A model generated the notes under the pieces. That model searched no databases, was not told where the DNA came from, and saw nothing but the letters and a program-made list of their open reading frames with translations. Below are positions 28,933 to 39,932 of a stretch of DNA of 64,000 nt, one piece after another. Origin of the DNA: Paenarthrobacter ilicis (GTDB taxonomy: Bacteria > Actinomycetota > Actinomycetes > Actinomycetales > Micrococcaceae); the NCBI RefSeq assembly GCF_016907545.1, contig NZ_JAFBCD010000001.1:2790001-2854000 (forward strand), written 5' to 3'. The position numbers and the translations under genes are program-made. The first letter of the stretch is position 1. Every line of letters starts with the position of its first letter.

Positions 28933-31187
28933 GATTCCGTCGCTTCCCCGGAGTCGTCACCCTTGTAGTCGAACGGCAGGGAGGTGACAGCAGGAGCGGT
29001 GATGGATGCCGTTTCAGGCGTGCTGGTTTGGGTCAGCGCGGCCAGTGATGCAGCCACCGAATGGTCGGGCTCGACCTCGGGCTGGAGGTGGGCTCGGAGA
29101 ACCACCAGGGATTTGCCGCTTACCTTCAGGTGCTGCTCGGGCTTGATGACGCCGGCTTCGGCTCCCTGTCCAGCGGTGTCGATCATGACGTCCCACGCCG
29201 GGGCGTATTCGTCGGAGGGGATGCGGAAGTCCACGTCCTCCTGGTCGGCGTTGAAGTAGAGCAGGAAGTTGACGTCCGTGATGCGGCGGCCCTGGGTGTC
29301 GAGGCCGTTGATGCCGTCTCCGTTCAGGAACACACCCACGGAGCGGCCAAAGGCTTCATCCCAGTCGGAGGGGCTCATGGTGGTTCCGTCGGCGTCCAAC
29401 CATACGATATCCGGGAGCCTCTCGCCTTCGCCCCGGAGGACCGGGCGCCCGTCGAAGAAGCGGCTGCGGCGCAGGCTGGGGTGCTTGGCGCGCAGGGCAC
29501 TCACGGCAGCAGTGAATTCAATCAGCGGCTGGTCGACGTTTTCCCAGTTGATCCAGGTCAGCTCGGAGTCCTGGCAGTACCCGTTGTTGTTGCCGTTCTG
29601 GGTCCTGCCGAGCTCGTCACCGTGCAGGAGCATGGGGACACCCTGCGAGAGGAACAATGAGGCGATGAAGTTCCTCTGCTGGCGGGCACGCAGGGCCAGC
29701 ACTGTGGGATCGTCCGTAGGTCCTTCTTCGCCGCAGTTCCACGAGCGGTTGTGGGATTCGCCGTCGTTGTTGTCCTCGCCGTTGGCGTCGTTGTGCTTCT
29801 CGTTGTAGGACACCAGGTCCATCAACGTGAAGCCATCGTGTGCCGTGACGAAGTTGATGGAGGCGAACGGGCGTCGGCCCGAGTGCTCGTAGAGATCGGC
29901 CGATCCCGTGAGGCGGGAAGCAAACTCGCCCAGGGTGGACGGCTCGCCGCGCCAGAAGTCGCGGACGGTGTCGCGGTACTTGCCGTTCCATTCCGTCCAT
30001 TGCGGCGGGAAGTTGCCTACCTGGTAGCCGCCGGGGCCAACATCCCACGGCTCAGCGATGAGCTTCACCTGGGAAACCACCGGGTCCTGCTGGATGAGTT
30101 CGAAGAACGTGGAGAGCTTGTCGACGTCGTAGAACTCACGGGCCAGGGTGGACGCGAGGTCGAAGCGGAAGCCGTCAACGTGCATTTCCGTAACCCAGTA
30201 GCGGAGGGAGTCCATCAGCAACTGGAGGGAATGCGGGCTGCGGACGTTGAGCGAGTTTCCGGTGCCCGTGTAGTCCATGTAGTACTTCTGGTCGTCTTCC
30301 ACCAGCCGGTAGTACGCGGAGTTGTCGATGCCCTTGAAGGACAAGGTGGGGCCCAGGTGGTTCCCTTCGGCCGTGTGGTTGTACACGACGTCCAGGATCA
30401 CTTCGATGCCGGCGCTGTGCAGCGCGCGGACCATGGCTTTGAAGTCCTGAACCTGCTGCCCGGTGTCACCCTTGGAGCTGTAGCTGTTGTGGGGTGCAAA
30501 GAACCCGATGGTGTTGTAGCCCCAGTAGTTGCTCAGGCCCTTGTCCTGCAGGATGCCATCGTTGACGAACTGGTGCACGGGCATGAGCTCAATGGCTGTG
30601 ATGCCCAGCTTCTGCAGGTGCGAGATCACGGCGGGGTGCGCAACGCCCGCGTAGGTTCCGCGCTGCTCCTCCGGAACCTCGGGATGGGTCTGGGTAAGCC
30701 CCCTGACGTGTGCCTCGTAAATAACCGACTTGTGGTACGGAATCCTGGGAAGCTTGTCCCCGTCCCAGTCGAAGAACGGGTTGATGACGACGCCCAGCAT
30801 CATGTGCGCTGCTGAGTCATCATCATTCCGGGACTCCGGGTCACCCATGGTGTAGGAGAACAGGGAGGGATCCCAGTCGATCTGCCGGTGCACAGCCTTG
30901 GCGTACGGGTCCAGGAGCAACTTGTTGGCGTTGAAACGTTGGCCCGCGTCAGGGTCATAGGGACCATGCACACGGTAGCCGTACTTCTGCCCCGGCTGAA
31001 CCTGCGGCAGGTAGCAGTGCCACACGTAACCATCAACCTCTGTGAGCTCAACGCGGACTTCCGCGCCGTCGTCATCAAAGAGACACAACTCTACTTTTTC
31101 GGCCTTCTCGCTAAAAAGCGCGAAGTTGGTGCCGGTGCCATCGAATGTGGCGCCCAACGGATATGCCGATCCAGGCCAGACTTCCAT
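28929..31187 (-). CDS. glgX: Glycogen debranching enzyme GlgX/TreX
   Basis: 752 residues, GH13 isoamylase type. The N-terminus [20 protein letters not shown] is the CBM48 start. The barrel shows [18 protein letters not shown] (nucleophile), [20 protein letters not shown] (acid/base) and [20 protein letters not shown]. It removes alpha-1,6 branches so that TreY and TreZ can turn glycogen into trehalose. The frame reaches 31223, but ATG 31187 has GGAGGAG 5 bases upstream and starts the family consensus. First gene of glgX-treY-treZ. Confidence 0.96.
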   Translation of the reverse strand: MEVWPGSAYPLGATFDGTGTNFALFSEKAEKVELCLFDDDGAEVRVELTEVDGYVWHCYLPQVQPGQKYGYRVHGPYDPDAGQRFNANKLLLDPYAKAVHRQIDWDPSLFSYTMGDPESRNDDDSAAHMMLGVVINPFFDWDGDKLPRIPYHKSVIYEAHVRGLTQTHPEVPEEQRGTYAGVAHPAVISHLQKLGITAIELMPVHQFVNDGILQDKGLSNYWGYNTIGFFAPHNSYSSKGDTGQQVQDFKAMVRALHSAGIEVILDVVYNHTAEGNHLGPTLSFKGIDNSAYYRLVEDDQKYYMDYTGTGNSLNVRSPHSLQLLMDSLRYWVTEMHVDGFRFDLASTLAREFYDVDKLSTFFELIQQDPVVSQVKLIAEPWDVGPGGYQVGNFPPQWTEWNGKYRDTVRDFWRGEPSTLGEFASRLTGSADLYEHSGRRPFASINFVTAHDGFTLMDLVSYNEKHNDANGEDNNDGESHNRSWNCGEEGPTDDPTVLALRARQQRNFIASLFLSQGVPMLLHGDELGRTQNGNNNGYCQDSELTWINWENVDQPLIEFTAAVSALRAKHPSLRRSRFFDGRPVLRGEGERLPDIVWLDADGTTMSPSDWDEAFGRSVGVFLNGDGINGLDTQGRRITDVNFLLYFNADQEDVDFRIPSDEYAPAWDVMIDTAGQGAEAGVIKPEQHLKVSGKSLVVLRAHLQPEVEPDHSVAASLAALTQTSTPETASITAPAVTSLPFDYKGDDSGEATES

Positions 31188-31256
31188 GCGTTCTCCTCCA
31201 GATGATGCGAACAACTGTTGCAAGACTACAGAGGACCCCGGACACCAACAGTAACC

Positions 31257-32822
31257 TTAGGGTCTTGAAGTGTCGTATTCCGCGCTGAGCGTACCAATAA
31301 CGCCCGGAAGTGCCGCCATGATGGCCGATGCTGTGACGGGACCGCCGCTGAAGGAGGCAGAAGCCGCTGCTCCCGCCCGTCCGTGCACGCTTGATGCCAC
31401 CGCCGCTACAGCAGCCCACCGGTCGGGCCGCTCCAGTCCCAAAGCAGCGTAAGCGCCGTCGTCGTCGCCTATTGCTTCGGCGGCTTGCGACAACAAGGCG
31501 CCCAGGACGCCGGACAGAACGTCGCCGCTTCCAGCCGTTGCCATCCGGGCCGTGCCATCGGACTGGCTGAAAACCACGCCCGACGGCGACGCCACCAGTG
31601 TGGTGGCTCCCTTCAGGAGCACTGTGGCTCCGGTCAGCCGGGCCGCCTCACGTACCCAGTGCAAAGGATGCGATTCAACGTGGTCGCGGGTGCAGTGCAC
31701 ACCACGATCAGAGAGGAGTGTGGCGAGCTCGCCCGCGTGCGGGGTCAGGATCCACTGCGGCGGACAACGCCCGGGCAGGAGTCCCAGTGCCCCGGCATCG
31801 ATTGCCACGGGCAGGTCGGCCGCCAAAGCAGCGTCCAGGGCATTGCCTGCCCTCTCCAACTGTTCCTCCCCGGCCACCCCGGGCCCCAGGACCCATGCCT
31901 GGACTCGGCCCGGATCGTCGGACTCCCAGAGTGCTTCAGGGGTACGGCCCAGCACCATCCGCGCTGCATCGTGTGGCCCCAGGTACCGCACCATGCCTGC
32001 CCCCGTGAGGGCCGCGGCGTGCACGCTGAGGACGGCAGCACCGGCAAAGCGGTCCGAGCCGGCCACCACGCCGAGGACACCGCGGGTGTACTTGTGTGCC
32101 CGGCGGGGCGGGCGGGGCAACAGCGTGCCAAGATCAGCGGAGGTGAGCCGGCGCACGGCAGCGTCTTTGGACGCCAAGTGGGGTTCAAGACCGATGGGCA
32201 CCACCTCCACGCGCCCCGAGCAGCCCTCGCCCGGGTCCGCCATCAGCCCGGCCTTGGCTGCACCGAAGGTGACCGTAATATCCGCATCCAACACAGGCCA
32301 ATGAACTTCACCCGTGGTGGGGTCCAGGCCGCTGGGAAGATCACAGGCAATGACCCGCCGTGGCGTCAGTTCACCGATCAACGCCACAAGTTCAGCCGAC
32401 GTGCCGCGCAGGCCCCCGCGGGCTCCCGTGCCCAGCAGGGCATCGATCACCACGTCACTCCCCGCAGCCACCACAGCGATCTCTTCCACGTTCGCCGGTT
32501 CCAGCTCAAGGACCCGGCCACCGGCTCTGCCAAAAGCAGCCAGCGCCGCGGGATGGGCAGCAGCGTCGGCCAGTACCGCCGTCGTGCGCACCCCCCGCCC
32601 CGCCAGCAAGGCACCGGCATAGAGGCCGTCCCCGCCGTTGTTCCCCTTGCCGGTGAGTATCACCACGCTGGAGCCGGCAAGCTTCCGGTGGGCACGGACG
32701 TCGCGCACCACCGCTTGGGCCAGCCCGTACGCAGCCCGCTGCATGAGAACAGCGCCACCACCGGAGTCCAGGAGCGGTTGTTCCGCATCCCTGATCTGTT
32801 GTCCGGTGAAGGCGCTGATCAT
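31257..32822 (-). CDS. nnr: Bifunctional NAD(P)H-hydrate epimerase / ADP-dependent NAD(P)H-hydrate dehydratase
   Basis: 521 residues, two domains. The N-terminal YjeF_N epimerase shows VVILTGKGNNGGDGLYAGAL and VIACDLPSGLDPTTGEVHWP. The C-terminal ribokinase-like dehydratase shows HKYTRGVLGVVAGSDRFAGA, WILTPHAGELATLL and MATAGSGDVLSGVLGALLSQ. Together they repair hydrated NADH and NADPH. Length fits the fused form. It is followed on the same strand, upstream, by acpS and glmS at 18 and 4 bases, so the three probably form an operon. Confidence 0.94.
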   Translation of the reverse strand: MISAFTGQQIRDAEQPLLDSGGGAVLMQRAAYGLAQAVVRDVRAHRKLAGSSVVILTGKGNNGGDGLYAGALLAGRGVRTTAVLADAAAHPAALAAFGRAGGRVLELEPANVEEIAVVAAGSDVVIDALLGTGARGGLRGTSAELVALIGELTPRRVIACDLPSGLDPTTGEVHWPVLDADITVTFGAAKAGLMADPGEGCSGRVEVVPIGLEPHLASKDAAVRRLTSADLGTLLPRPPRRAHKYTRGVLGVVAGSDRFAGAAVLSVHAAALTGAGMVRYLGPHDAARMVLGRTPEALWESDDPGRVQAWVLGPGVAGEEQLERAGNALDAALAADLPVAIDAGALGLLPGRCPPQWILTPHAGELATLLSDRGVHCTRDHVESHPLHWVREAARLTGATVLLKGATTLVASPSGVVFSQSDGTARMATAGSGDVLSGVLGALLSQAAEAIGDDDGAYAALGLERPDRWAAVAAVASSVHGRAGAAASASFSGGPVTASAIMAALPGVIGTLSAEYDTSRP

Positions 32823-32840
32823 TGTTCTGTTATGCCTGTT

Positions 32841-33188
32841 CTAGCCCTCGGCAATGACCGTGGCAGTAGCTATGCCGCCGTCATGGCTGATGGACAGGTG
32901 CCAGCGCTTGACGCCCTTGGACTCGGCCACGGCCAGCACGGTGCCTTTGACCTGAACAGTGGGACCGTTCTGGTCAAGGCCGATCCAGCAGTCCTGCCAG
33001 TTCATGCCGGCCGGCGCGCCGAGCACCTTGGCCACGGCTTCCTTCGCTGCGAACCGGGCAGCCAAAGAGCGGGTGTTGAGCTCGCGTTCCGCGGGAACAA
33101 ACAGACGGTCCCTGAGGCCGGGGGTCCGTTCCAATTGCTTGCCGAACCGCTCGATGTCTACAACGTCTACGCCAATGCCAACAATCAT
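32841..33188 (-). CDS. acpS: Holo-[acyl-carrier-protein] synthase
   Basis: 115 residues. [20 protein letters not shown] holds the Mg-binding Asp and [19 protein letters not shown] the conserved Phe-Ala-x-Lys-Glu-Ala motif; [20 protein letters not shown] ends the protein. AcpS transfers 4'-phosphopantetheine from CoA to acyl carrier protein. It lies 4 bases after glmS and 18 bases before nnr, and the CoA pathway gene coaA is divergent just beyond glmS. Confidence 0.94.
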   Translation of the reverse strand: MIVGIGVDVVDIERFGKQLERTPGLRDRLFVPAERELNTRSLAARFAAKEAVAKVLGAPAGMNWQDCWIGLDQNGPTVQVKGTVLAVAESKGVKRWHLSISHDGGIATATVIAEG

Positions 33189-33192
33189 GGCG

Positions 33193-35073
33193 TTATTCTA
33201 CGGTCACGCTCTTGGCGAGGTTACGCGGCTGGTCGACGTCGTAACCCTTCGCGCCGGCAAGTTCAGCAGCAAAGATCTGCAGCGGAACGGTGGTCAGCAG
33301 CGGCATCAGCAGCGTGGGCGTCTCCGGAACGTAGAACACGTGCTCTGCGTAGTCCTTGACCGACTCGTCGCCTTCTTCAGCGATCACCAGGGTGCGGGCA
33401 CCGCGTGCACGGACTTCCTGGATGTTGCTGACCACCTTGGAGTGCAGGGAATCGCGGCCACGCGGGGACGGAACCACAACGAACACCGGCTGGCCATCGT
33501 CGATCAGGGCGATCGGACCATGCTTCAGCTCGCCTGCAGCGAATCCTTCAGCGTGGATGTAGGCAATTTCCTTGAGCTTCAAAGCGCCTTCAAGGGCAAC
33601 CGGGTAGCCAACGTGGCGGCCGAGGAACAGCACGGACTTCTCGTCCTTCATGCTGCGGGCCAGTTCACGCAAGGGTCCTGCGTTGTCCAGGATGTGCTGG
33701 ATCTTGGCCGGGATCTTGTTGAGGTCCGCGAGGACGTCCTTGATCTGGCCGGAGAAAATGTTTCCGCGCAGCTGGGCGAGGTAAAGGCCCAGCAGGTAGG
33801 CAGCAGTGATCTGTGCCAGGAAGGCCTTGGTGGAAGCAACAGCGATTTCCGGGCCGGCGTGGGTGTACAGCACGGCATCCGATTCACGCGGAATGGTGGA
33901 ACCGTTGGTGTTGCAGATGGAGATCGTCTTGGCGCCTTGCTCGCGGGCGTAACGGACGGCCATCAGGGTGTCCATGGTCTCGCCGGACTGGCTGATGGAC
34001 ACCACCAGAGTGTTGGAGTCAACGATCGGATCGCGGTAGCGGAACTCGTGTGCCAGCTCCACCTCCGTGGGGATACGGCACCAGTTCTCGATTGCGTACT
34101 TGGCAACCAGGCCGGCGTAGGCAGCGGTACCGCATGCCAGGACAATGATCTTGTCCACCTGCTTGAGCAGTTCCGGATCGATGCGGAGTTCGTCGAGCGT
34201 CAGCTTGCCGTCGAGGTCGGAACGGCCCAGCAGGGTCTGCGCCACGGCGTCGGGCTGATCGTGGATTTCCTTCTCCATGAAGGAGTTGAAGCCACCCTTT
34301 TCAGCGGACGCCGGATCCCAGTCAACGTGGTATTCCTTGCCCTCGGCCGGTGCGCCGAAGAAGTCGGTGATCTCCACCGAGTCAGCCGAGATGGTGACGA
34401 TCTGGTCCTGGCCCAGTTCCACGGCACGGCGGGTGTAGTCGATAAAGCCGGATACGTCGGAGCCGAGGAAGTTCTCACCTTCGCCAAGGCCAACCACCAG
34501 CGGGGAGTTGCGGCGGGCAGCAACGACGACGTCGGGCTGGTCGGCGTGGACTGCAAGGAGGGTGAAAGCGCCCTCGAGGCGCTGGCACGCGAGGCGCATC
34601 GCCTCGGTGAGGGTGCCGCCGTCGGCGAGCTGCGTGCGGAAGATGTCGCCCAAGAGCGCTGCTGCTACTTCGGTGTCGGTTTCGGATTCGAAGGTGACAC
34701 CCTTGGCCAGCAGTTCCTGCTTGAGTTCAGCGAAGTTTTCGATGATGCCGTTGTGGATGACTGCCAGGCGGCCGCCGTCTGAGAGGTGAGGGTGCGCGTT
34801 GCGGTCCGTGGGACCGCCGTGCGTTGCCCAGCGGGTGTGACCGATACCGGTCAGGGATTCCGGGATGGGATTTTCTTCCAGTTCACCGATCAGGTTGCTC
34901 AGCTTGCCGGACTTTTTACGGGACGAAATTGCCCCGTCAGCCACCACTGCGACGCCAGCGGAGTCATAGCCGCGGTATTCAAGACGACGCAGCCCTTCCA
35001 CGACGACGTCAAGGGCGCTGTGACCAGCTGCCTTGCGAGACGAATTGCCAACATAGCCTACGATTCCACACAT
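33193..35073 (-). CDS. glmS: Glutamine-fructose-6-phosphate aminotransferase (isomerizing)
   Basis: 626 residues. [10 protein letters not shown] starts the Ntn glutaminase domain, whose Cys2 becomes N-terminal and catalytic after Met removal; [20 protein letters not shown] is its glutamine site. Two SIS domains follow, with [20 protein letters not shown] and [20 protein letters not shown], and the conserved tail [13 protein letters not shown]. It makes glucosamine-6-phosphate for peptidoglycan. The frame is open to 35103, but only ATG 35073 gives the catalytic Cys2. No Shine-Dalgarno is obvious; TAAGCT 7 bases upstream suggests a leaderless start. No glmS ribozyme is evident. Confidence 0.97.
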   Translation of the reverse strand: MCGIVGYVGNSSRKAAGHSALDVVVEGLRRLEYRGYDSAGVAVVADGAISSRKKSGKLSNLIGELEENPIPESLTGIGHTRWATHGGPTDRNAHPHLSDGGRLAVIHNGIIENFAELKQELLAKGVTFESETDTEVAAALLGDIFRTQLADGGTLTEAMRLACQRLEGAFTLLAVHADQPDVVVAARRNSPLVVGLGEGENFLGSDVSGFIDYTRRAVELGQDQIVTISADSVEITDFFGAPAEGKEYHVDWDPASAEKGGFNSFMEKEIHDQPDAVAQTLLGRSDLDGKLTLDELRIDPELLKQVDKIIVLACGTAAYAGLVAKYAIENWCRIPTEVELAHEFRYRDPIVDSNTLVVSISQSGETMDTLMAVRYAREQGAKTISICNTNGSTIPRESDAVLYTHAGPEIAVASTKAFLAQITAAYLLGLYLAQLRGNIFSGQIKDVLADLNKIPAKIQHILDNAGPLRELARSMKDEKSVLFLGRHVGYPVALEGALKLKEIAYIHAEGFAAGELKHGPIALIDDGQPVFVVVPSPRGRDSLHSKVVSNIQEVRARGARTLVIAEEGDESVKDYAEHVFYVPETPTLLMPLLTTVPLQIFAAELAGAKGYDVDQPRNLAKSVTVE

Positions 35074-35211
35074 GGGCACAAGCTTAGCGGCAACTGCAAA
35101 CAACTGATGTGGGACGTCCCAGCTCCAGTGCCGGTTTAGAGACGATGGTCACGGACAGTTCACTTGTCCGTGGTCGCGCATTTCCTGATCAGCCACGCGA
35201 AGGGCAGAATC

Positions 35212-36183
35212 ATGAGCGTGACTTTGCAACGCACCGAAGCCAACAGCGACGGCGCTTCCCCTTTTGTTGAGCTGGACCGCCAGACCTGGTCCCGGCTCGC
35301 AGCACAGATGGAGCAGCCCCTCAACGAAGAGGACATCTTCCGCCTGCGCGGCCTCGGAGACCCCTTGGACATGAAGGAGGTGCGGGAGGTCTACCTTCCC
35401 CTTTCCCGGCTCCTCCACCTCTACGTGCAGGCATCCCACCAACTCCACGCCGCCACCACCACGTTCCTGGGCGAGCAGACCCAGCGCACGCCTTTCGTGA
35501 TCGGTGTGGCCGGCTCTGTGGCCGTGGGTAAGTCCACCATTGCCCGTGTGCTCCGCGAGATGCTCAGGCGCTGGCCCGGTACCCCCAACGTGGAACTGAT
35601 CACCACGGACGGATTCCTCTACCCCCTGGGCGAGCTCAAGCGCCGGCATCTCCTTGAACGGAAGGGCTTTCCGGAGTCCTATGACCGCAGGGGGCTCCTG
35701 AGGTTCGTATCTGAAGTCAAAGGCGGCGCCGAGGAAGTGCGCGCCCCGTGGTACTCGCATGTCACCTATGACATTGTGCCCGGCAAGGAAGTGGTGGTCC
35801 GCCGCCCTGACGTCCTGATTGTGGAGGGCCTCAATGTCCTGGCACCCGCGCGCCCCCGCATGGATGGCAAGCAGGGCTTGGCCGTCAGCGACTTCTTCGA
35901 CTTCTCCATCTACGTTGATGCCAAAACTTCCTACATCGAGGAGTGGTACGTGGACCGCTTCCGGAAACTGCGCAGTACGGCATTTGCCCAGCCGGAATCC
36001 TATTTCCACCGTTACGCCACGCTCTCCGATGATGACGCCGAATCAACGGCACGGGGAATCTGGAAGCGGATCAACGAACCCAACCTGGAAGAGAACGTGT
36101 TGCCTACCCGTGGACGGGCTCAACTGGTGCTCACCAAGGATGCGGATCACTCCATCCGGCGCATGCTGTTGAGGAAGGTCTAG
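35212..36183 (+). CDS. coaA: Pantothenate kinase, type I
   Basis: 323 residues, close to E. coli CoaA. The P-loop is [20 protein letters not shown], followed by [40 protein letters not shown] and [20 protein letters not shown]. It phosphorylates pantothenate, the committed step to CoA. ATG 35212 follows AAGGGCAG; an in-frame ATG at 35164 lacks a signal. Divergent from glmS, with about 140 bases between them. Confidence 0.96.
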   Translation: MSVTLQRTEANSDGASPFVELDRQTWSRLAAQMEQPLNEEDIFRLRGLGDPLDMKEVREVYLPLSRLLHLYVQASHQLHAATTTFLGEQTQRTPFVIGVAGSVAVGKSTIARVLREMLRRWPGTPNVELITTDGFLYPLGELKRRHLLERKGFPESYDRRGLLRFVSEVKGGAEEVRAPWYSHVTYDIVPGKEVVVRRPDVLIVEGLNVLAPARPRMDGKQGLAVSDFFDFSIYVDAKTSYIEEWYVDRFRKLRSTAFAQPESYFHRYATLSDDDAESTARGIWKRINEPNLEENVLPTRGRAQLVLTKDADHSIRRMLLRKV

Positions 36184-36184
36184 C

Positions 36185-37072
36185 GTGGTTTCACCGGCCG
36201 GAAAACTGCCGGGCCCCGGACCCCTGCCGAGCCGCCGCGCCTTCGCCGGGTTCCTTGCCGCAGGGGCCTCCATGGCTGCCGTGGCCGCCTGTTCCGGGCC
36301 AGGAACCGCCCCCTCCCCCGCTGCAGGCACAGGGGCCACGCCAGGACTTGCCTCCGCATCGCCGTCAGCAATGCCCACCGCCAATGCCACCCCGTCCGCC
36401 GCGCCCACCACGGAGGCCGCAGCATCCGAGGTACCAAGCAGCCCCTCTCCTTCCAGCACCGCGGCCAGGCAGTTCTCCATCACCGATCCCACCAGCCCAT
36501 GGGTGGTGGTCAACAAGCACAGACCGTTGAACCCGCGGGATTTCGTCCCCGCCGACCTTGTGCAGCCGTCCATCCGCCTGGCGGTGGGCGGTGAAGCTGC
36601 CCTCCTCAACAGCACGACGGCGGCCGCCGCGGAAAAGATGTTCGCGGCCGCGGCCGCCGATGGGGTCGTGATGACCCTCGCATCGGGTTACCGCTCCTAC
36701 GCCACCCAGGTGACCACCTACAACGGTTACGTTGCCAGCACCGGACAGGCCGCCGCGGACCGCGCCTCTGCCCGCCCGGGACATTCCGAGCACCAGACCG
36801 GGTGGTCCTTTGATATTGGCGACGGCGGCGGGGTATGCAGCTTCCAGCCGTGCTTCGCCGAGCAACCCGCCGCCACTTGGGCTAAAGCCAACGGCGCCCG
36901 GTTCGGCTTCGTGGTGCGGTACCCCTGGATGTTCCACGACACTACCGGCTACTTCTACGAGTCCTGGCACCTGCGGTACATCGGGGTGGAGGCCGCTACT
37001 GACATGGCCGCCCGCGGGATCTCCACGCTGGAAGAGTATTTCGGGCTGGAAGCAGCCCCGGACTACCTTTAG
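36185..37072 (+). CDS. M15-family D-alanyl-D-alanine carboxypeptidase, Tat-type lipoprotein
   Basis: 295 residues. PSRRAFAGFLAAGASMAAVA followed by a Cys (lipobox AVAAC) is a twin-arginine lipoprotein signal. A Ser/Thr/Pro/Ala-rich linker follows to about residue 90. The VanY/M15 peptidase domain has SGYRSYATQVTTYNGYVAS, ARPGHSEHQTGWSFDIGDGG (zinc-binding His and Asp) and FYESWHLRYIG (catalytic Glu and zinc His). It probably trims peptidoglycan stem peptides outside the membrane. The GTG start lies one base after the coaA stop, with GAGGAAGG inside the coaA end, so the pair is co-transcribed. Confidence 0.9.
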   Translation: MVSPAGKLPGPGPLPSRRAFAGFLAAGASMAAVAACSGPGTAPSPAAGTGATPGLASASPSAMPTANATPSAAPTTEAAASEVPSSPSPSSTAARQFSITDPTSPWVVVNKHRPLNPRDFVPADLVQPSIRLAVGGEAALLNSTTAAAAEKMFAAAAADGVVMTLASGYRSYATQVTTYNGYVASTGQAAADRASARPGHSEHQTGWSFDIGDGGGVCSFQPCFAEQPAATWAKANGARFGFVVRYPWMFHDTTGYFYESWHLRYIGVEAATDMAARGISTLEEYFGLEAAPDYL

Positions 37073-37080
37073 GACGAAGC

Positions 37081-37131
37081 AAAGGCCCGTCCCGGTGATC
37101 AGAACAGCAGATCAGCCGGGGACGGGCCTTT
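37081..37131. terminator. Bidirectional terminator between the carboxypeptidase gene and glmM
   Basis: AAAGGCCCGTCCC (37081-37093) pairs perfectly with GGGACGGGCCTTT (37119-37131), with GATC/GATC pairing further inside. It serves the plus-strand coaA-carboxypeptidase pair and the convergent glmM. Confidence 0.85.
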
Positions 37132-37157
37132 GTTGATTCTTCGGACGGGAGCTGATC

Positions 37158-38522
37158 CTAGACGGACAGCCCGCTGGAAACACCCAGTCGATCCTGCACT
37201 ACGGCAGCGAGGCTCTTGCAGATCCGCTCGGCAGTATCCATGTCTGCGGCTTCCACCATCACCCGGACCAGGGCCTCGGTACCGGACGGGCGCAGCAGCA
37301 CACGGCCGGTTTCACCGAGCTCCACTTCTGCGGCGGCCACTGCCGCCGCAACGCCCTCGTCAGTACCGGCACGGCCCTTGTCCACGCCCTTGACGTTGAT
37401 CATCAGCTGCGGGAGCTTGGTCATTGCTGTGGACAGGTCCTTCAGGGTGCGGCCGGTCAGGGCCACCTGGGCTGCCAGCTGCAAGCCCGTCAGGACGCCG
37501 TCACCGGTGGTGGCGTAGTCGGAGAAGATCACATGTCCGGACTGTTCGCCGCCCAGGTTGTAGCCGCCGTCGCGCATGCCTTCCAGGACGTAGCGGTCTC
37601 CGACTGCAGTCTCCAGGATGGTGATCCCGGCGTCGCGCAGGGCCAGCTTGAGCCCCAGGTTGCTCATGACGGTGGCCACCAGGGTGTTGTCCTTGAGCTT
37701 GCCGGCCTTGTTGAGGGCCAGGGCCAGGATCGCCATGATCTGGTCCCCATCCACTTCGTTGCCTTCGTGGTCCACTGCAAGGCAGCGGTCAGCATCGCCG
37801 TCATGGGCTATTCCGAGGTCTGCTCCGTGCTTGACCACGGCTTCCTTCAGCGGTCCCAAGTGTGTGGAGCCCACGCCTTCGTTGATGTTGAGGCCGTCGG
37901 GTTCGGCGCCGATCACCACCACGTCCGCGCCGGCATCCTTGAAGACCTCGGGTGAGCAGCCGCTGGCCGCACCGTGGGCGCAATCCAGGACGACTTTGAT
38001 CCCATCGAGCCTCTGCGGCAAGGTACCCAGCAAGTGCACAATGTAGCGGTCCTCGGCGTCCGAGAAGCGCTGGATGCGTCCGACGTCGGCGCCAACCGGC
38101 CGCTGGGGTTCCTTGCCCAGCTGCGCCTCTATGGCGTCTTCGACGTCGTCCGGGAGTTTCTGGCCACCGCGGGCAAAGAACTTGATGCCGTTGTCCGGGG
38201 CGGGGTTGTGCGAGGCGGAGAGCATGACGCCGAAGTCGGCGTTGAGGTCTGCCACCAGGTAGGCCGCTGCCGGGGTCGGCAGGACGCCGGCGTCGTAGAC
38301 GTCGATGCCCGAGCTGGACAGCCCGGCCTCCACGGCGGCGGCGAGGAACTCGCCACTGGCCCGGGGGTCCCTTGCGACGACGGCCCGTGGCCGCTTGCCG
38401 TCTGTTGCGCGGTCATGGCCGAGTACGACGGCGGCGGCCTGAGCGAGCTGCATTGCCAGCTCTGCGGTGAGCAATCCGTTCGCGAGACCGCGCACGCCAT
38501 CTGTTCCAAATAATCTAGACAT
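37158..38522 (-). CDS. glmM: Phosphoglucosamine mutase
   Basis: 454 residues. [20 protein letters not shown] opens the family, [20 protein letters not shown] holds the phosphorylated serine, [20 protein letters not shown] the Mg-binding aspartates and [20 protein letters not shown] the sugar loop. It converts glucosamine-6-phosphate to glucosamine-1-phosphate, the step after GlmS, whose gene is 2 kb further on. The end is convergent with the carboxypeptidase gene. Confidence 0.97.
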   Translation of the reverse strand: MSRLFGTDGVRGLANGLLTAELAMQLAQAAAVVLGHDRATDGKRPRAVVARDPRASGEFLAAAVEAGLSSSGIDVYDAGVLPTPAAAYLVADLNADFGVMLSASHNPAPDNGIKFFARGGQKLPDDVEDAIEAQLGKEPQRPVGADVGRIQRFSDAEDRYIVHLLGTLPQRLDGIKVVLDCAHGAASGCSPEVFKDAGADVVVIGAEPDGLNINEGVGSTHLGPLKEAVVKHGADLGIAHDGDADRCLAVDHEGNEVDGDQIMAILALALNKAGKLKDNTLVATVMSNLGLKLALRDAGITILETAVGDRYVLEGMRDGGYNLGGEQSGHVIFSDYATTGDGVLTGLQLAAQVALTGRTLKDLSTAMTKLPQLMINVKGVDKGRAGTDEGVAAAVAAAEVELGETGRVLLRPSGTEALVRVMVEAADMDTAERICKSLAAVVQDRLGVSSGLSV

Positions 38523-38640
38523 CGGGTCAAGTTTAGACGACGTGGGGACTGCAGCGATTCAACAGGAGCATCGGTGCGTCACATGTATGTGGTGGCTCAC
38601 TTCGGAGGCGGCAGCCACAACGACCATTGGGCGTTAACGG

Positions 38641-38679
38641 CGAAAGCCCGCCCCGCCGGTGTGGCGGAACGGGCTTTCG
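38641..38679 (-). terminator. Hairpin terminator after rpsI
   Basis: CGAAAGCCCG (38641-38650) pairs with CGGGCTTTCG (38670-38679), with an inner CCGCC/GGCGG pairing. It begins 13 bases past the rpsI stop, ending the rplM-rpsI unit before glmM. Confidence 0.8.
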
Positions 38680-38691
38680 GGTAAGCGAAGA

Positions 38692-39201
38692 TTAACGCTT
38701 GGAGTACTGCTGAGCCTTACGGGCCTTCTTAAGACCGGCCTTCTTACGCTCGATGACGCGGGCGTCGCGGCTGAGGTATCCAGCCTTCTTGAGCGTGGCG
38801 CGGTTGTTGTCGACGTCGATCTCGTTCAGTGAACGAGCAACGCCGAGGCGCAGTGCGCCGGCCTGGCCTGAGATGCCACCACCGTGGATACGGGCGATGA
38901 CGTCGTAGGCGCCTTCGAGATCAAGGATCTTGAAGGGCTCGTTGACATCCTGCTGGTGCAACTTGTTCGGGAAGTAGTTGTCCAGCGTGCGGCCGTTAAT
39001 GGTCCACTTGCCGGAGCCCGGTACAACGCGAACGCGTGCAACGGCTTCCTTGCGGCGGCCAACAGCTGCGCCGGCAACGGTCAGTGCCGGGCGCTCCTTC
39101 TTGGGAGCATCCTCGGCAGCGTTGCTGCTTTCAGAGGTGTAGCTGGTGAGGGTTTCCTCGGCCTCGACGGCTTCGGCGGTCAGTTCTTCGTTCTGAGCCA
39201 C
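38692..39201 (-). CDS. rpsI: 30S ribosomal protein S9
   Basis: 169 residues, longer than the usual 130. The S9 core has [39 protein letters not shown] and the tail [12 protein letters not shown], whose terminal Lys-Arg reaches the P-site tRNA. The first 40 or so residues are an acidic extension ([20 protein letters not shown]) seen in actinobacterial S9. Co-transcribed with rplM 39 bases upstream. Confidence 0.97.
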   Translation of the reverse strand: MAQNEELTAEAVEAEETLTSYTSESSNAAEDAPKKERPALTVAGAAVGRRKEAVARVRVVPGSGKWTINGRTLDNYFPNKLHQQDVNEPFKILDLEGAYDVIARIHGGGISGQAGALRLGVARSLNEIDVDNNRATLKKAGYLSRDARVIERKKAGLKKARKAQQYSKR

Positions 39202-39240
39202 GGTTCTCCTTGTAATAAAAAGTTTAGTTGGTGGCCAGGA

Positions 39241-39684
39241 CTACTGGGCGACCTGGGTGATTTCGAAAGTCTTCGGCTGCTGTGCAGCGTGGGGGTGCTC
39301 AGCGCCACGGTAGACCTTGAGCTTGCCCAACTGCTGTGCAGCGAGGGAGTTCTTGGGGAGCATGCCCTTGATGGCCTTCTCAACAGCGCGAACCGGGTTG
39401 GATTCCAACAGCTCGGCGTAGTTGACGGAGGTCAGGCCGCCCGGGTAACCGGAGTGGCGGTATGCGCGCTTCTGCTCCAGCTTGGCGCCGGTGAGGGCAA
39501 CCTTCTCAGCGTTGATGATGATGACGAAGTCGCCCATGTCCATGTGGGACGCAAAGGTCGGCTTGTGCTTTCCGCGCAGCAGTGTTGCGGTCTGGCTGGC
39601 AAGACGACCAAGGACAACGTCGGTGGCGTCAATGACGTGCCACTGGCGGTTGATATCGCCGGGCTTCGGGGTGTACGTACGCAC
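39241..39684 (-). CDS. rplM: 50S ribosomal protein L13
   Basis: 147 residues, normal length. [40 protein letters not shown] and the basic [18 protein letters not shown] region are standard L13. It is an early-assembly 23S rRNA binder. First gene of rplM-rpsI; transcription appears to start about 200 bases upstream, giving a structured leader. Confidence 0.97.
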   Translation of the reverse strand: MRTYTPKPGDINRQWHVIDATDVVLGRLASQTATLLRGKHKPTFASHMDMGDFVIIINAEKVALTGAKLEQKRAYRHSGYPGGLTSVNYAELLESNPVRAVEKAIKGMLPKNSLAAQQLGKLKVYRGAEHPHAAQQPKTFEITQVAQ

Positions 39685-39789
39685 GGTTTTGCCTCGTTCT
39701 TGTTCTGGCGTTCATGTTTTAGGCCACACGCAGTGAGGCGTGTACCTACTATGTATGCGCTACCGGAGCAGAGGTGAGGGCTCTATGTA

Positions 39790-39842
39790 CCAGTTGTCCC
39801 AGGATCCCGATATGCCTCCTGGGTTAGCGATCCTGCAACTGG
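39790..39842 (-). promoter_or_regulatory. Long hairpin in the rplM leader, candidate ribosomal-protein autoregulatory RNA
   Basis: On the minus strand CCAGTTGCAGGATC (39842-39829) pairs with GATCCTG (39806-39800) and, after a 3-base bulge, CAACTGG (39796-39790): 14 base pairs in all around a 22-base loop. It lies between the predicted promoter and rplM in a stretch without coding potential. L13 leader RNAs that bind the protein are known in other phyla; whether this is one is inference. Confidence 0.6.
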
Positions 39843-39894
39843 ATCCCCTGAGTAGGCATGTGTCATCGAGATAGGACACGCACAACGACTCCCT

Positions 39895-39924
39895 ACGATA
39901 CCGTCAACGGCCCTTCCGGGTCAA
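39895..39924 (-). promoter_or_regulatory. rplM-rpsI promoter
   Basis: On the minus strand TTGACC (39924-39919), 18 bases, TATCGT (39900-39895). It sits directly after the truA stop and implies a 5' leader of about 200 bases before rplM. Confidence 0.65.
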
Positions 39925-39932
39925 AACGGGGA

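Noticed and set aside
31485..33359. A 624-codon open frame on the plus strand
   Set aside because: Antisense to nnr, acpS and the end of glmS, with low-complexity, motif-free translation and no start signal.
35074..35211. glmS ribozyme or riboswitch ahead of glmS
   Set aside because: The predicted leader is absent or only a few bases long, so there is no room for such an element on the minus strand.
38592..38694. A 33-codon plus-strand frame (MYVVAHFGGGSHNDHWALT)
   Set aside because: It runs through the rpsI terminator hairpin and has no ribosome-binding site, so it is probably chance.
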